From the NCBI GenBank assembly GCA_023415835.1, contig JAEZJK010000034.1, positions 10,378 through 74,377 on the forward strand: a stretch of 64,000 nucleotides of DNA. The letters are read 5' to 3'. Every line of letters starts with the position of its first letter. Within the stretch, counting starts at the first letter, position 1. This document shows positions 34,959 through 44,055 of the stretch, piece by piece. The DNA is from Bacillota bacterium. GTDB taxonomy: Bacteria; Bacillota; UBA4882; UBA8346. The notes beneath the pieces were generated by a model, which saw only the letters and a list, made by a program, of their open reading frames with translations, was not told the origin of the DNA and did no database searches. Made by a program: the position numbers and the translations under genes.

Positions 34959-36563
34959 GTGGCCAAGTTCATCTTTATTACCGGCGGAGTCGTATCTTCC
35001 CTGGGTAAAGGGATTACAGCCGCTTCATTGGGTTGTCTCTTGAAAAGCAGGGGGGTAAGCGTTTCCATTCTGAAGCTTGACCCATACATCAACGTCGATC
35101 CAGGCACTATGAGTCCGTATCAACACGGTGAAGTTTTTGTCACGGATGACGGAGCCGAGACTGACCTTGATTTGGGACATTATGAACGCTTTATAGATGT
35201 AAACTTAAGTAAAAGTAATAACGTAACCACCGGGAAGATATATTGGTCGGTGATTACCAAAGAACGGAAAGGCGATTATCTTGGCGGCACGGTGCAGGTA
35301 ATCCCCCATATTACCAATGAAATTAAAGAACGGGTGCACCGGGTGGCCAAAGAGAGCCAAGCTGACCTAGTGATTGTGGAGGTAGGAGGGACTGTCGGAG
35401 ATATTGAGAGTCTTCCGTTTTTAGAGGCAATCCGGCAATTTAAGAATGATGTTGGCCGAGATGATGTAATGTATATTCATGTTACATTGATGCCGTTTAT
35501 CGGGGCAGCCACCGAATTAAAGACTAAACCAACCCAACATAGCGTTAAAGAATTACGTGGCATTGGTATTCAACCTGATGTAATTGTTTGCCGTTCCGAA
35601 AAACCGCTATCCGACGAACTTAAAGCAAAAATCGCCTTGTTTTGTGATATTCGTAAAGAAGCTGTTATTCCAAACCTCGACGCGCAGACGATTTATGAGG
35701 TTCCGCTCTTATTAGAGCAGGCCGGACTGGATGATATTGTCATCAATCGTTTGGGTTTAAAGTGTAACGAAAGGGATTTAAAAGAGTGGCGCGAAATTGT
35801 GGCTAAAATGAAAGCGCCCAAAAACAAAGTTACCATAGCAATTGTGGGTAAATATGTTTCGCTGCCTGACGCTTATCTGAGTGTCGCCGAGGCATTACGC
35901 CACGGAGGCGTCTCCCATGACACCCATGTCCAGATTAAATGGGTAGATTCAGAGTTAATTGAGGCCAAGGGAGTAGAAAAAGTCCTCGGGCAAGTTGACG
36001 GGATATTGGTACCTGGAGGCTTTGGAAATCGCGGCATTGAGGGAAAAATTGAAGCGATTCGTTGGGCAAGAGAAAAGCAAGTTCCATTTCTCGGGATTTG
36101 CTTGGGAATGCAGTGTGCGGTTATTGAGTACTCCCGTAATATCTGCGGTATGACAGGGGCGAATTCGTCGGAGTTTGATCCGAATACCCCATACCCGGTT
36201 ATTGATTTACTTCCGGAACAAAAAGAGATTGAAGATATGGGCGGTACGATGAGACTGGGGCTTGATCCGGTCCGGATTCAATCAGGTTTGGCGTATCAAG
36301 CTTATCAGCAAGAGTTGATATATGAACGTCATCGGCACCGTTATGAAGTGAATAATGAATTCATCGCTTTATTGCAAAAAAAAGGTTTAAAAATTAGCGG
36401 GTTACTTCCTGACCGGCAATTGGTAGAGATAGTCGAACTCCCGGAACATCCTTGGTTTTTGGCTACTCAATTCCATCCGGAGTTTAAATCGAGACCGCAC
36501 CGGCCACAACCATTATTTAGGGACTTTGTGGGCGCGGCCTTAAAACATTCTCAACAAAAGTAG
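34959..36563 (+). CDS. pyrG: CTP synthase
   Basis: 534 residues. The synthetase half begins FIFITGGVVSSLGKGITAAS (ATP and UTP binding) with conserved KLDPYINVDPGTMSP and GGTVGDIES. The glutaminase half has VPGGFGNRG, nucleophile cysteine in FLGICLGMQCAV and the His/Glu pair in QFHPEFKSRP. It aminates UTP to CTP using glutamine and ATP. GTG at 34959 is preceded by GGGGAGGACAAATC. It closely follows the aconitase-like gene and may be cotranscribed. Confidence 0.97.
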   Translation: MAKFIFITGGVVSSLGKGITAASLGCLLKSRGVSVSILKLDPYINVDPGTMSPYQHGEVFVTDDGAETDLDLGHYERFIDVNLSKSNNVTTGKIYWSVITKERKGDYLGGTVQVIPHITNEIKERVHRVAKESQADLVIVEVGGTVGDIESLPFLEAIRQFKNDVGRDDVMYIHVTLMPFIGAATELKTKPTQHSVKELRGIGIQPDVIVCRSEKPLSDELKAKIALFCDIRKEAVIPNLDAQTIYEVPLLLEQAGLDDIVINRLGLKCNERDLKEWREIVAKMKAPKNKVTIAIVGKYVSLPDAYLSVAEALRHGGVSHDTHVQIKWVDSELIEAKGVEKVLGQVDGILVPGGFGNRGIEGKIEAIRWAREKQVPFLGICLGMQCAVIEYSRNICGMTGANSSEFDPNTPYPVIDLLPEQKEIEDMGGTMRLGLDPVRIQSGLAYQAYQQELIYERHRHRYEVNNEFIALLQKKGLKISGLLPDRQLVEIVELPEHPWFLATQFHPEFKSRPHRPQPLFRDFVGAALKHSQQK

Positions 36564-36618
36564 ATTGGTATTATTCCCCTCCGAGTTGTCAAAACTTACC
36601 CTTGGAGGGGATATTTTT

Positions 36619-37209
36619 TTGAAAAAATGGATTTTGTGGTTAATAGTTGCCGGATTGCTGTTAACCTATGTAACCGAAGGATTTACGACGACCCAAAGAG
36701 TTAAACCTGGTTATCAAAAAAACTGTTCCGAATTTGAGAGGATTCACAAAAACGGCCCGGGTTTGACTTTATTAACAGGGGAAATCATTGGAATAAACCG
36801 CGAGGAAATCTTGATTAACCCCTTAACGGCCAGTAATGGTATCTATCATCTGAAATTAGCGCAAGGCACGAAATTTTTTTGTAATGGGAGCCTCTCTCAA
36901 TGGGAGGCGTTAACACCGGTTGCCCCGGGCGCTTATTTTGAAGCCCAGGTATTGATGAATGGGCAAACAGAGGTTATCGCTGTAAATGCTGAATATTACG
37001 GAGAAGAGTGTGTTATCAAAAAGTGTTATCAAAATGGAGGAAAACTTATTATCGAATTAATTCCGGTCCTTTCAGAAACGGAATTTTCTTGCCCGGTGGA
37101 TCAAAACGCTAGGTTACCCGCGGGTGAAAGTTGGAAGCGAGAAGGGCAAGTTGCCTATATTCTTTTTAACTGCCGGGAAGAAATTAGGGCGGTTTTTTTA
37201 CCGGATTGA
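36619..37209 (+). CDS. Hypothetical exported protein
   Basis: 196 residues. TTG at 36619 is chosen because GGAGGGG precedes it by eight bases; the frame opens upstream at 36565 within the pyrG stop region but without a ribosome site. Residues 1-22 (KKWILWLIVAGLLLTYVTEG) are a signal peptide or anchor. The rest is a beta-rich domain with four cysteines (NCSEF, FFCNG, ECVIKKC, SCPVD, NCREE), perhaps disulfide-bonded. No family recognised. It lies between pyrG and cheB. Confidence 0.6.
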   Translation: MKKWILWLIVAGLLLTYVTEGFTTTQRVKPGYQKNCSEFERIHKNGPGLTLLTGEIIGINREEILINPLTASNGIYHLKLAQGTKFFCNGSLSQWEALTPVAPGAYFEAQVLMNGQTEVIAVNAEYYGEECVIKKCYQNGGKLIIELIPVLSETEFSCPVDQNARLPAGESWKREGQVAYILFNCREEIRAVFLPD

Positions 37210-37353
37210 GACAATAGGCAAGAGGCAAATGGATGAGGCATAAGTATAGGGACGCATAAGCCTAATTTGTTTGGTGCAAAAGCAGGATTTACTGGAGCTG
37301 CGTCGAAAAATAATTAGGCTAAATGGAAAATTAAATTCCAAGGAAGGATATTA

Positions 37354-38391
37354 ATGGCAGTAACAGTATTGGTGGTTGATGATTCCTCTTTTGCCCAACA
37401 AATTTTGACTGATCTGCTTAATAATGAACCTGATTTGGAAGTTATTGGGGTGGCTAATGATGGCCATGACGCATTAGATAAAATAGCCCGCCTCCATCCG
37501 GACGTTGTTACCTTAGATCTTGAAATGCCCAAGATGAACGGGCTGGAGTGTTTGGCCGAAATAATGGAGACCAACCCATTGCCGGTAATTATGGTCAGTT
37601 ATTTAACCGTAGCCGGGGCCAAATATACGATTGATGCCCTAGAACTCGGAGCGGTCGATTTTGTGACCAAACCGTCCAAAGATATTGCAAACCTGGTAAA
37701 CATCGGGAAAGAATTAGTCCAAAAAGTAAAATTAGCAGCTTCGATTGAAGTTGATAAATTACAAAAGGTTGTCTCTAAAAAAGCTGCGCCCGCACATTCA
37801 ATTAAACCGCCTAAAAATATTGAACTGTTAACTATCGGTTCCTCCACCGGGGGTCCAAGGGCGCTTCGGCATTTGCTCTCAATGTTTCCGAGAAACTTTC
37901 CTTTGGGCGTAGTAGTTGCCCAACATATGCCTAAAGGCTTTACGAAAGTATTCGCCGGACATTTAAACGATGTATGCGATGTCGAAGTCAATGAGGCTAA
38001 AAACGGAGATTTGATTATGCCCGGCAAGGTTTTAATCGCCCCCTCCGGAAAACAGATTGCGCTTCATCGTACACCAAGTAACTTTTTGACGGTAGAGGTT
38101 ACAACCGAAACTGATCTTATTTATAAACCGTCGATTAATTATTTTTTAAAATCGGTAGCTACTGTTTGCGGGGGAAAAGTGTTAAGTGTGATCCTTACCG
38201 GAATGGGTTCCGATGGAGCGATCAGCATGCAAGAGCTGAGAAAATTGGGCGCCCGTACCATTGCCGAAGCCGAAGAAAGTTGTGTTGTTTTTGGGATGCC
38301 CAGGGCTACTATTGAATTGGGCGGAGCGGAGTATGTTGAAAGCCTGTCTAATATCTACTCGCGTATTACTGAAATCCTTTCTAAGGAATGA
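37354..38391 (+). CDS. cheB: Chemotaxis protein-glutamate methylesterase/deamidase
   Basis: 345 residues. Receiver domain 1-118 with DDS at 9-11, phosphoacceptor D55 (VVTLDLEMPKMNG) and KPSK. Catalytic domain 155-345 with serine in LLTIGSSTGGPRAL (about 163-164), histidine in VAQHMPKGFT (191) and aspartate in ILTGMGSDGAI. It removes methyl groups from receptors to reset adaptation. It is solitary: no cheR or cheA is adjacent, the nearest chemotaxis genes being 15 kb away. ATG at 37354 follows AAGGAAGGATATTA. Confidence 0.95.
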   Translation: MAVTVLVVDDSSFAQQILTDLLNNEPDLEVIGVANDGHDALDKIARLHPDVVTLDLEMPKMNGLECLAEIMETNPLPVIMVSYLTVAGAKYTIDALELGAVDFVTKPSKDIANLVNIGKELVQKVKLAASIEVDKLQKVVSKKAAPAHSIKPPKNIELLTIGSSTGGPRALRHLLSMFPRNFPLGVVVAQHMPKGFTKVFAGHLNDVCDVEVNEAKNGDLIMPGKVLIAPSGKQIALHRTPSNFLTVEVTTETDLIYKPSINYFLKSVATVCGGKVLSVILTGMGSDGAISMQELRKLGARTIAEAEESCVVFGMPRATIELGGAEYVESLSNIYSRITEILSKE

Positions 38392-38599
38392 TAGTTTCGG
38401 GTGGAAGAGGATCGGCGCCATGTTGATCTTGGCCATTGAGTTTTAGGATCTATTTGATTAAACGTATTTCCTATTCTGATTGCAATTGATTGAATAATCT
38501 TTAAAATCCAGTTTCTAAGATTAAGCTTGAGGCTAAGCCTTTAAAAAGAGGAATATTGGAAACGATGCCGAATTTTTATTACTTGAGGAGGCGGTTCAA

Positions 38600-39253
38600 A
38601 TGCTAATCTCCACTCAACGAACCCTCGCTCTTCGCTGCCCTTTATGTGGTAGATTGGAATTTAATCCAATCTCCTGGTTTGATTTTTCGGGTAAAGAACC
38701 AATCCAAATCAAATGTGAATGCGGGTTTAACAAATTAATTATCAACCCGAAAAACAACTATCATGATTTTTATTTTCAAATCCCTTGTTTAATCTGTGAC
38801 GAAGTACATATTATTAAGTTTTCCAAAACAGAATTATGGGGGAACATTAGTTTAGTGCTTCGTTGTTCCACAAACGGCCAGGAACTTGGTTATATCGGTA
38901 CCAAAGCTGCAATTGAAAAATTAATCAATCAAAAACGGGATGACCTGGATAGTGTAGTCAATAACCTTGGGTTTGACGATTACTTTACCAATCCGCAAGT
39001 CATGTACGAGATTTTGAACCATCTTCACCAACTCGCCGACTCAAACCAATTGTTTTGCCTCTGTGGAAATAATCAAATTGAAATTGATGTTTTTCCTGAA
39101 AAGCTTGAGTTGCATTGCTCTTTCTGTCAGAGCTTACATATTATTTACGCCGAAACTATCGAAGACCTTCGGTTAGTTAAGGAGGCAAGCGAAATAGCCT
39201 TAACTGAGAAGGGATTTTCTAGTTTCGATTCGAGCAAAGTCCATCCGATCTGA
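38600..39253 (+). CDS. Conserved-looking zinc-ribbon protein upstream of rho
   Basis: 217 residues with three cysteine groups suitable for zinc: CPLCGR plus KCECG (about 15-42), PCLICDEVH (about 63-71), and LFCLCGNN plus HCSFCQS (about 152-175). It looks like a repeated ribbon with related segments of about 75 residues. I cannot name the function; cytoplasmic ribbon proteins of this kind are often nucleic-acid or ribosome associated. ATG at 38600 follows GAGGAGGCGGTTCAA. rho lies 202 bp downstream in the same direction, with TATTA-rich DNA between. Confidence 0.65.
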   Translation: MLISTQRTLALRCPLCGRLEFNPISWFDFSGKEPIQIKCECGFNKLIINPKNNYHDFYFQIPCLICDEVHIIKFSKTELWGNISLVLRCSTNGQELGYIGTKAAIEKLINQKRDDLDSVVNNLGFDDYFTNPQVMYEILNHLHQLADSNQLFCLCGNNQIEIDVFPEKLELHCSFCQSLHIIYAETIEDLRLVKEASEIALTEKGFSSFDSSKVHPI

Positions 39254-39455
39254 AATGATATTGGAGGTCCTACCGCGTTAGTTAACTTCATTCAACCTTT
39301 CTGTCTCAACAAACTATTAAATTCCCGGCGAAAAAATAGTATATTAATATGCTGATGCCGTTAAGCGTTAGCCTGATTATATTTTGGCCTGAACTTATAA
39401 TAAGTATTATCATTAATACTTAAGATATTTGGATTGATCAAGGGAGGATTATTTA

Positions 39456-40742
39456 ATGCAACTGGCTGAACTGGAAGGGAAAACTCTCCAAGAATTACAG
39501 GTAATGGCTCAGGAATTAAATATCGAACGTTATTCAAGCTTTCGGAAGCGGGAATTAATCTTCGAAATGTTAAAAGTTCTAGCGGTCAAGGAGGGGCTCA
39601 TTTTTTCACAAGGTATTTTGGAAATATTACCGGATGGATTTGGGTTTTTACGAGTGGAAGATTTTATTCCGGGTCCGGAAGATATTTACGTGTCAGCCTC
39701 TCAGATTAGGCGCTTCAATCTAAAAACCGGAGATATGGTCTCGGGCCAGGTCCGGCCTCCCAAAGACAATGAACGTTATTTTGCCTTACTTAAAGTCCAA
39801 GCGGTAAATATGATTGATCCCGATACACTTAGGTTACGCACTCATTTTGAGGAATTGACCCCGATTTATCCTAATGAACGGGTACGATTAGAGACCATTC
39901 CTAAAGAAACGGCAATGCGGATAGTCGATATCATGGCTCCTGTAGGAAAGGGGCAAAGAGGAATGATCGTTGCCCCCCCAAAGGCTGGGAAAACCACTCT
40001 CTTAAAGAAGATTGCCAATAGTATCACCACCAATCATCCGGAGATCGAATTAATCGTATTATTAATCGACGAACGTCCGGAAGAGGTAACCGATATGTCA
40101 CGTTCCGTAAAGGGTACAGTAGTTAGCTCTACCTTTGATCTTCCGGCTGAAAACCATGTCCGGGTGGCGGAATTGGTATTGGAAAGAGCTAAACGATTGG
40201 TGGAAACGGGGAGAGATGTAGTCGTCTTACTAGACTCGATCACTAGATTGGCTAGGGCTTATAACCTGGTGGAACCGCCAAGCGGACGCACACTTTCCGG
40301 CGGTGTCGATCCTAGCGCGTTGCATAAACCGAAAAGATTTTTCGGTGCGGCCCGTAAAATTGAGGAAGGCGGCAGCTTAACCATTATGGCGACGGCTCTA
40401 GTAGAAACCGGATCCAGAATGGATGAAGTTATTTTTGAAGAGTTTAAGGGAACGGGCAATATGGAATTACATCTTGATCGGAAGCTGGCAGATCGCCGGA
40501 TCTTCCCGGCCATTGATATCAATCGTTCCGGAACCCGAAAAGAAGAACTGCTGCTTAAACCGGAGGAACTGGAATGTGTATGGGTCTTACGTAAGTTGCT
40601 TGGTTCACTAGGTCCGGCCGAGACTACCGAGCTTTTGCTGGAACGTTTAAGCCATACCAAATCCAATGAGGAACTTCGGGAATTGATTATGACCTCGTCG
40701 TTCGCAGAAAATGTTCTGAAAAAAAGGAACCGGGAGAACTAA
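39456..40742 (+). CDS. rho: Transcription termination factor Rho
   Basis: 428 residues. N-terminal helical Rho_N domain (1-45), cold-shock RNA-binding domain with GILEILPDGFGFLRV (about 50-115), and the RecA-type ATPase with Walker A VAPPKAGKTTLLKK (about 175), Walker B VVLLDSITRLARAYN and the R-loop-type segment DINRSGTRKEELL. It is a hexameric RNA translocase ending transcription. The long N-terminal insertion of some Gram-positive Rho proteins is absent. ATG at 39456 follows AGGGAGGATTATTTA. Confidence 0.97.
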   Translation: MQLAELEGKTLQELQVMAQELNIERYSSFRKRELIFEMLKVLAVKEGLIFSQGILEILPDGFGFLRVEDFIPGPEDIYVSASQIRRFNLKTGDMVSGQVRPPKDNERYFALLKVQAVNMIDPDTLRLRTHFEELTPIYPNERVRLETIPKETAMRIVDIMAPVGKGQRGMIVAPPKAGKTTLLKKIANSITTNHPEIELIVLLIDERPEEVTDMSRSVKGTVVSSTFDLPAENHVRVAELVLERAKRLVETGRDVVVLLDSITRLARAYNLVEPPSGRTLSGGVDPSALHKPKRFFGAARKIEEGGSLTIMATALVETGSRMDEVIFEEFKGTGNMELHLDRKLADRRIFPAIDINRSGTRKEELLLKPEELECVWVLRKLLGSLGPAETTELLLERLSHTKSNEELRELIMTSSFAENVLKKRNREN

Positions 40743-40867
40743 ATCCAGGCTTGAGGCAATAGGGAATAGGCAAGAGTATAGAGAAAAAATCCGTTTACTT
40801 AGTTAACTTGATTGGATAGTTGTTGAAAATAATGTTTTAATGATAGTGGCAATAAATTCCAGAATTA

Positions 40868-40911
40868 GCTCCTGCAGGTAGTGGAAGACTACTTGTAGGA
40901 TTTTTTTTTGG
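40868..40911 (+). terminator. Terminator after rho
   Basis: TCCTGCAGGTAGT pairs with ACTACTTGTAGGA around GGAAG, with two mismatches, followed by nine T. It also overlaps the start region of the next gene, whose ribosome site GGAGG follows directly, so read-through may be regulated. Confidence 0.85.
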
Positions 40912-40921
40912 AGGAGATAGG

Positions 40922-41836
40922 TTGGAAACTGTAATTCCAGAGTTTATTCGAGTTAGGCGAAACAAGAACAATCTTTTATTCATGCTGCCACTAGTTTTAT
41001 TATTGTTGCTCTCGGAAAAGATGACTGGAGCTCCGTTGCCTGGTAAAAAGTCAAATCTGGCAATTGAAGAAGTTTTCAAGTTTAAAACGGGCATAGTAAG
41101 GGAAGCATTGCTCAAAACTGGTTTTAGCGTCCATTATCTAAAAAAAGATGAGACGGTTTATCGCTTGAGTCAAAATTACTATGTATCAGTGCCGATATTG
41201 ATGAAAATCAACCGTCTCGGCAATCCTCGTTTAATTTCGGTAGGTAAAAAGCTTTATATTCCCCCGGTAGAATACCAATCGGGGCGGTTGAAAAGGTACC
41301 GGGTTAAACCGGAAGATACTTTGGAAGGGTTACTCTTCCGTTTCGGTTTGGAACTTTGGCAGTTTAAAAGGATTAACCAGGGGCTTACCCGGCAACCTTT
41401 AAAAGCAGGGACCATATTATTCCTGCCTAAGAATGAAATAAATCCGTTATCCAGGCCGGTTCAATTTATTACTATAACTAGGCCGGTATGGGGGAGATTG
41501 ACATCCCGGTTCGGAAGGCGATGGGGGCGGATGCATAGTGGGATCGATTTGGCGGCACCATTAGGCGCTCCGGTCCGGGCAGCGGCATCGGGGCGAGTGG
41601 TTTTTACGGGATGGAATGGCGGGTATGGTTGGTTCATCAAGGTTAATCATGGAAAGTATCGCACGAACTATGGCCATCTTTCTAAAATAATGGTCAGTAA
41701 TGGCAGTTATGTCCGGAAAGGCGATTTAATTGGATTAGTTGGGGCTACGGGGCGGGCTTATGGTAGTCACCTCCATTTTGAATTGGAGATTGATGGTAAC
41801 AAGGTAGATCCTAATCTTTATTTAGGGAAGAATTAG
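40922..41836 (+). CDS. LysM/M23 peptidoglycan hydrolase
   Basis: 304 residues. An N-terminal hydrophobic segment (about 18-32) is a signal anchor. Two LysM-like repeats follow: VYRLSQNYYVSVPILMKINR with IPPV (about 75-118) and the region to LFLPKNE (about 122-170). Residues 185-300 are an M23 peptidase: RMHSGIDLAAPLGAPVRAAA with H and D, and HLHFELEIDG with HxH zinc ligands. It cleaves peptide bonds in the cell wall, possibly during division or sporulation. TTG at 40922 follows GGAGGAGATAGG. Its gene ends in a terminator. Confidence 0.9.
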   Translation: METVIPEFIRVRRNKNNLLFMLPLVLLLLLSEKMTGAPLPGKKSNLAIEEVFKFKTGIVREALLKTGFSVHYLKKDETVYRLSQNYYVSVPILMKINRLGNPRLISVGKKLYIPPVEYQSGRLKRYRVKPEDTLEGLLFRFGLELWQFKRINQGLTRQPLKAGTILFLPKNEINPLSRPVQFITITRPVWGRLTSRFGRRWGRMHSGIDLAAPLGAPVRAAASGRVVFTGWNGGYGWFIKVNHGKYRTNYGHLSKIMVSNGSYVRKGDLIGLVGATGRAYGSHLHFELEIDGNKVDPNLYLGKN

Positions 41837-41894
41837 CTTGAAAAATAGCATTACAACGAGATTATGGGGATTTTTCATTTAAAAATGCAGAATT

Positions 41895-41930
41895 TGGGAA
41901 GGTAGCTGATTTCACCTTCCCTTGTTTTTT
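41895..41930 (+). terminator. Terminator after the M23 peptidase gene
   Basis: GGGAAGGT (41896-41903) pairs with ACCTTCCC (41914-41921) and is followed by TTGTTTTTT. The T-run doubles as the -35 region of the ctsR promoter. Confidence 0.88.
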
Positions 41931-41950
41931 AAAAGAAATAAATATATAAT
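41922..41950 (+). promoter_or_regulatory. Promoter of the ctsR operon
   Basis: TTGTTT (41922-41927), 17 bp, TATAAT (41945-41950). The transcription start would be near 41957, inside the CtsR operator. Confidence 0.8.
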
Positions 41951-41952
41951 AA

Positions 41953-41969
41953 GGTCAGAAAAGGTCAGA
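41953..41969 (+). promoter_or_regulatory. CtsR operator
   Basis: Direct heptad repeat GGTCAGA-AAA-GGTCAGA, matching the CtsR box pattern (A/G)GTCAAA-NAN-(A/G)GTCAAA with G in place of the sixth A in both halves. It covers the predicted transcription start and runs into the ribosome site GAGGTG, so CtsR represses its own operon. Confidence 0.92.
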
Positions 41970-41977
41970 GGTGTAAG

Positions 41978-42439
41978 ATGGGTAATTTGGCTGACTTAAT
42001 TGAACAATACCTGAGGGCAATCTTAGCCCAACAGAATATGGTAGAACTACAAAGGAGAGAGTTGGCCAGGATGTTTCGGTGCGCCCCTTCGCAAATTAAT
42101 TATGTCCTAGAAACCAGGTTTACCTTTGACCAAGGATATATGATTGAGAGTAAGCGGGGTGGCGGAGGATATATTCGAATAACCCATGTTCAATGGCAAA
42201 CTCCAATGAATTTACCGGAGTTATTAGATTCCTTGATTTCGGATAAGGTTCAACGGGAAGAGGTTGAGAGTATCTTAAGCCGGTTGGTTTCAGAAGGTAT
42301 CGTTAGGCCGGAAAAAGCACAATTAATATTATTGTTAATGGAGAAAGAGCTTTCCGATATACCTGATGGTTATGGGGATTATCTCCGCGCCAAATTTCTT
42401 AAAACCCTTTCATTAGTTATTGGAAGTAATGTTGAATAA
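41978..42439 (+). CDS. ctsR: Class III stress gene repressor CtsR
   Basis: 153 residues. The winged helix-turn-helix (1-70) contains ELARMFRCAPSQINYVLETRF and the wing SKRGGGGYIRI with the glycine-rich DNA-binding and heat-sensing loop. The C-terminal half is the dimer and McsB-contact domain. It represses clp genes until heat or McsB arginine phosphorylation releases it. First gene of ctsR-mcsA-mcsB-clpC. ATG at 41978 with GAGGTGTAAG upstream. Confidence 0.96.
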   Translation: MGNLADLIEQYLRAILAQQNMVELQRRELARMFRCAPSQINYVLETRFTFDQGYMIESKRGGGGYIRITHVQWQTPMNLPELLDSLISDKVQREEVESILSRLVSEGIVRPEKAQLILLLMEKELSDIPDGYGDYLRAKFLKTLSLVIGSNVE

Positions 42440-42459
42440 AACAAATGGGAGTGAGTAAA

Positions 42460-42972
42460 GTGCTCTGTCAAAACTGTCAACAGCATCCAGCTACGGTTCA
42501 TTTGACTAAAATTATTAATTTTGAAAAAACAGAGTTGCATCTTTGCGAGGCCTGCGCCAAAGCTGCCGGTAATGAGTTAGGGGTGATCTTTGGCACCAAT
42601 TTCACTTTCCAAAATTTAATCGCCGGCCTGCTGGGTGATGCGGATCTTGAAATAGACCAGAAACCCAGCTTTAGTAAAGAAATGCGTTGCCAGAATTGTG
42701 GTTTGACTTTTTCTGATTTTAAAAAAACTGGGTTGCTTGGCTGCGGTGAATGCTACCACCATTTTAAAACGGGTTTAGATCCATTGCTCAAAAAAGTACA
42801 TGGCAGTACAACGCATACTGGTAAAGTGCCGCGCCGAACCGGAGGTAAGGTTAGAATCAGAAAAGAGATTCAAGATCTCCGCTATCAATTACAACAAGAG
42901 ATTCAAAAAGAAAATTATGAGAAGGCGGCAAGTCTCCGGGATGAGATTCGCCAATTAGAAAAGGAATTATAG
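42460..42972 (+). CDS. mcsA: McsA, zinc-binding activator of McsB
   Basis: 170 residues. Paired CxxC motifs LCQNCQQ and LCEACAK (about 2-34) and RCQNCG with GCGECYHHF (about 78-105) bind zinc. The C-terminal 40 residues are a UVR motif (LRYQLQQEIQKENYEKAASL). McsA activates the arginine kinase McsB and modulates CtsR. GTG at 42460 is taken as start because GGGAGTGA sits eight bases upstream and family members begin MLCQ; an upstream ATG at 42445 has no site. Confidence 0.93.
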   Translation: MLCQNCQQHPATVHLTKIINFEKTELHLCEACAKAAGNELGVIFGTNFTFQNLIAGLLGDADLEIDQKPSFSKEMRCQNCGLTFSDFKKTGLLGCGECYHHFKTGLDPLLKKVHGSTTHTGKVPRRTGGKVRIRKEIQDLRYQLQQEIQKENYEKAASLRDEIRQLEKEL

Positions 42973-42984
42973 GGAGGGTCGGAG

Positions 42985-44055
42985 GTGGATAATCAAAATA
43001 TGTTTAAAGATATATTGCCAACCTGGATTGGAAATTCAAATGATGCTAAGGATGTGGCAATCAGCAGTAGGATTCGATTGGCTCGCAATTTAAAAGGGAT
43101 ATCCTTTCCAAGTTTTGCCGATGAAAAACAATTAGCCAATGTAAATGAAGAAGTGCTACGGGCGTTACAGCTTAAAACGAATATCGGACTTTTGCATCCG
43201 TTAGAAATGGAAGAGTTAACTTTGGCTGACCGGTTGCTGTTGGTAGATAAGCATCTCTGCAGCCCCCAGTTTATCGAACAACCCCATTTACGAATGTTAG
43301 TTGTTAATCGGGAGCAGACTATCAGTGTAATGGTAAACGAAGAAGATCATTTGCGAATCCAAACCATTACCCCTGGTTTTTCACTGGAAGAGGCGTTGGC
43401 TTTGGCTAATCAGGTGGATGATTATTTAGAGCAGAGCCTGGAGTATTGTTTTGATGAATATTACGGTTATTTGACTGCTTGCCCCACTAATGTGGGAACT
43501 GGAATTAGGGCTTCGGTGATGCTTCATTTACCAGCCCTGGCGATGGTGGATCAATTAAAAAAAGTTTTACCGGCATTGACTCATATCGGGATTAATATCC
43601 GGGGATTTTATGGTGAAGGTACGGAATCATTGGGTGAAATTTATCAAATCTCTAATCAAGTTACCTTGGGTCAATCAGAGGAAGATTTGACCAATAATTT
43701 AAAGAGTATTTGCCGTCAAGTAATTGAGCAGGAACACTCGGTAAGGGAGGCGTTGCTTAAAGAGTCGAAATTACAATTGGAAGACCGGCTGTGCCGCTCA
43801 TATGGCCTTCTTTCAAATGCCAGGATTATTACTTCGCAGGAAGCTTTGAAATTATTGTCCGATGTTAAATTAGGCGCTGAGTTGGGCATACTTCCGAGTG
43901 TGAATAATCAAGTTATAACGAAATTAATGTTTTTGACCAGGGCATCTTTGATCCAAAAATTGATCGGGAAAGAGGTTTCTTCTACGGAACGGGACACTTA
44001 CCGTGCTAAAATTATCCGGGAGGGACTGGAAAGAAAAAATGGAGGTGAGGTATGA
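42985..44055 (+). CDS. mcsB: Protein arginine kinase McsB
   Basis: 356 residues of the phosphagen-kinase fold. Phosphate-binding arginines occur in AISSRIRLARNL, and the catalytic loop reads LTACPTNVGTGIRASVMLHLP with the conserved cysteine. It phosphorylates arginines on CtsR and on proteins destined for ClpCP, the mark recognised by ClpC. GTG at 42985 is preceded by AGGGAGGGTCGGAG. The stop overlaps the clpC start by four bases. Confidence 0.95.
   Translation: MDNQNMFKDILPTWIGNSNDAKDVAISSRIRLARNLKGISFPSFADEKQLANVNEEVLRALQLKTNIGLLHPLEMEELTLADRLLLVDKHLCSPQFIEQPHLRMLVVNREQTISVMVNEEDHLRIQTITPGFSLEEALALANQVDDYLEQSLEYCFDEYYGYLTACPTNVGTGIRASVMLHLPALAMVDQLKKVLPALTHIGINIRGFYGEGTESLGEIYQISNQVTLGQSEEDLTNNLKSICRQVIEQEHSVREALLKESKLQLEDRLCRSYGLLSNARIITSQEALKLLSDVKLGAELGILPSVNNQVITKLMFLTRASLIQKLIGKEVSSTERDTYRAKIIREGLERKNGGEV

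Noticed and set aside
37210..37353. Possible c-di-GMP-I aptamer before cheB (GAGGCAAA, GGGACGCATAAGCC)
   Set aside because: The GAAA-capped hairpin is missing, the spacing is wrong and no tetraloop-receptor arm follows. The GGCATAAG/CGCATAAG repeats explain the resemblance.
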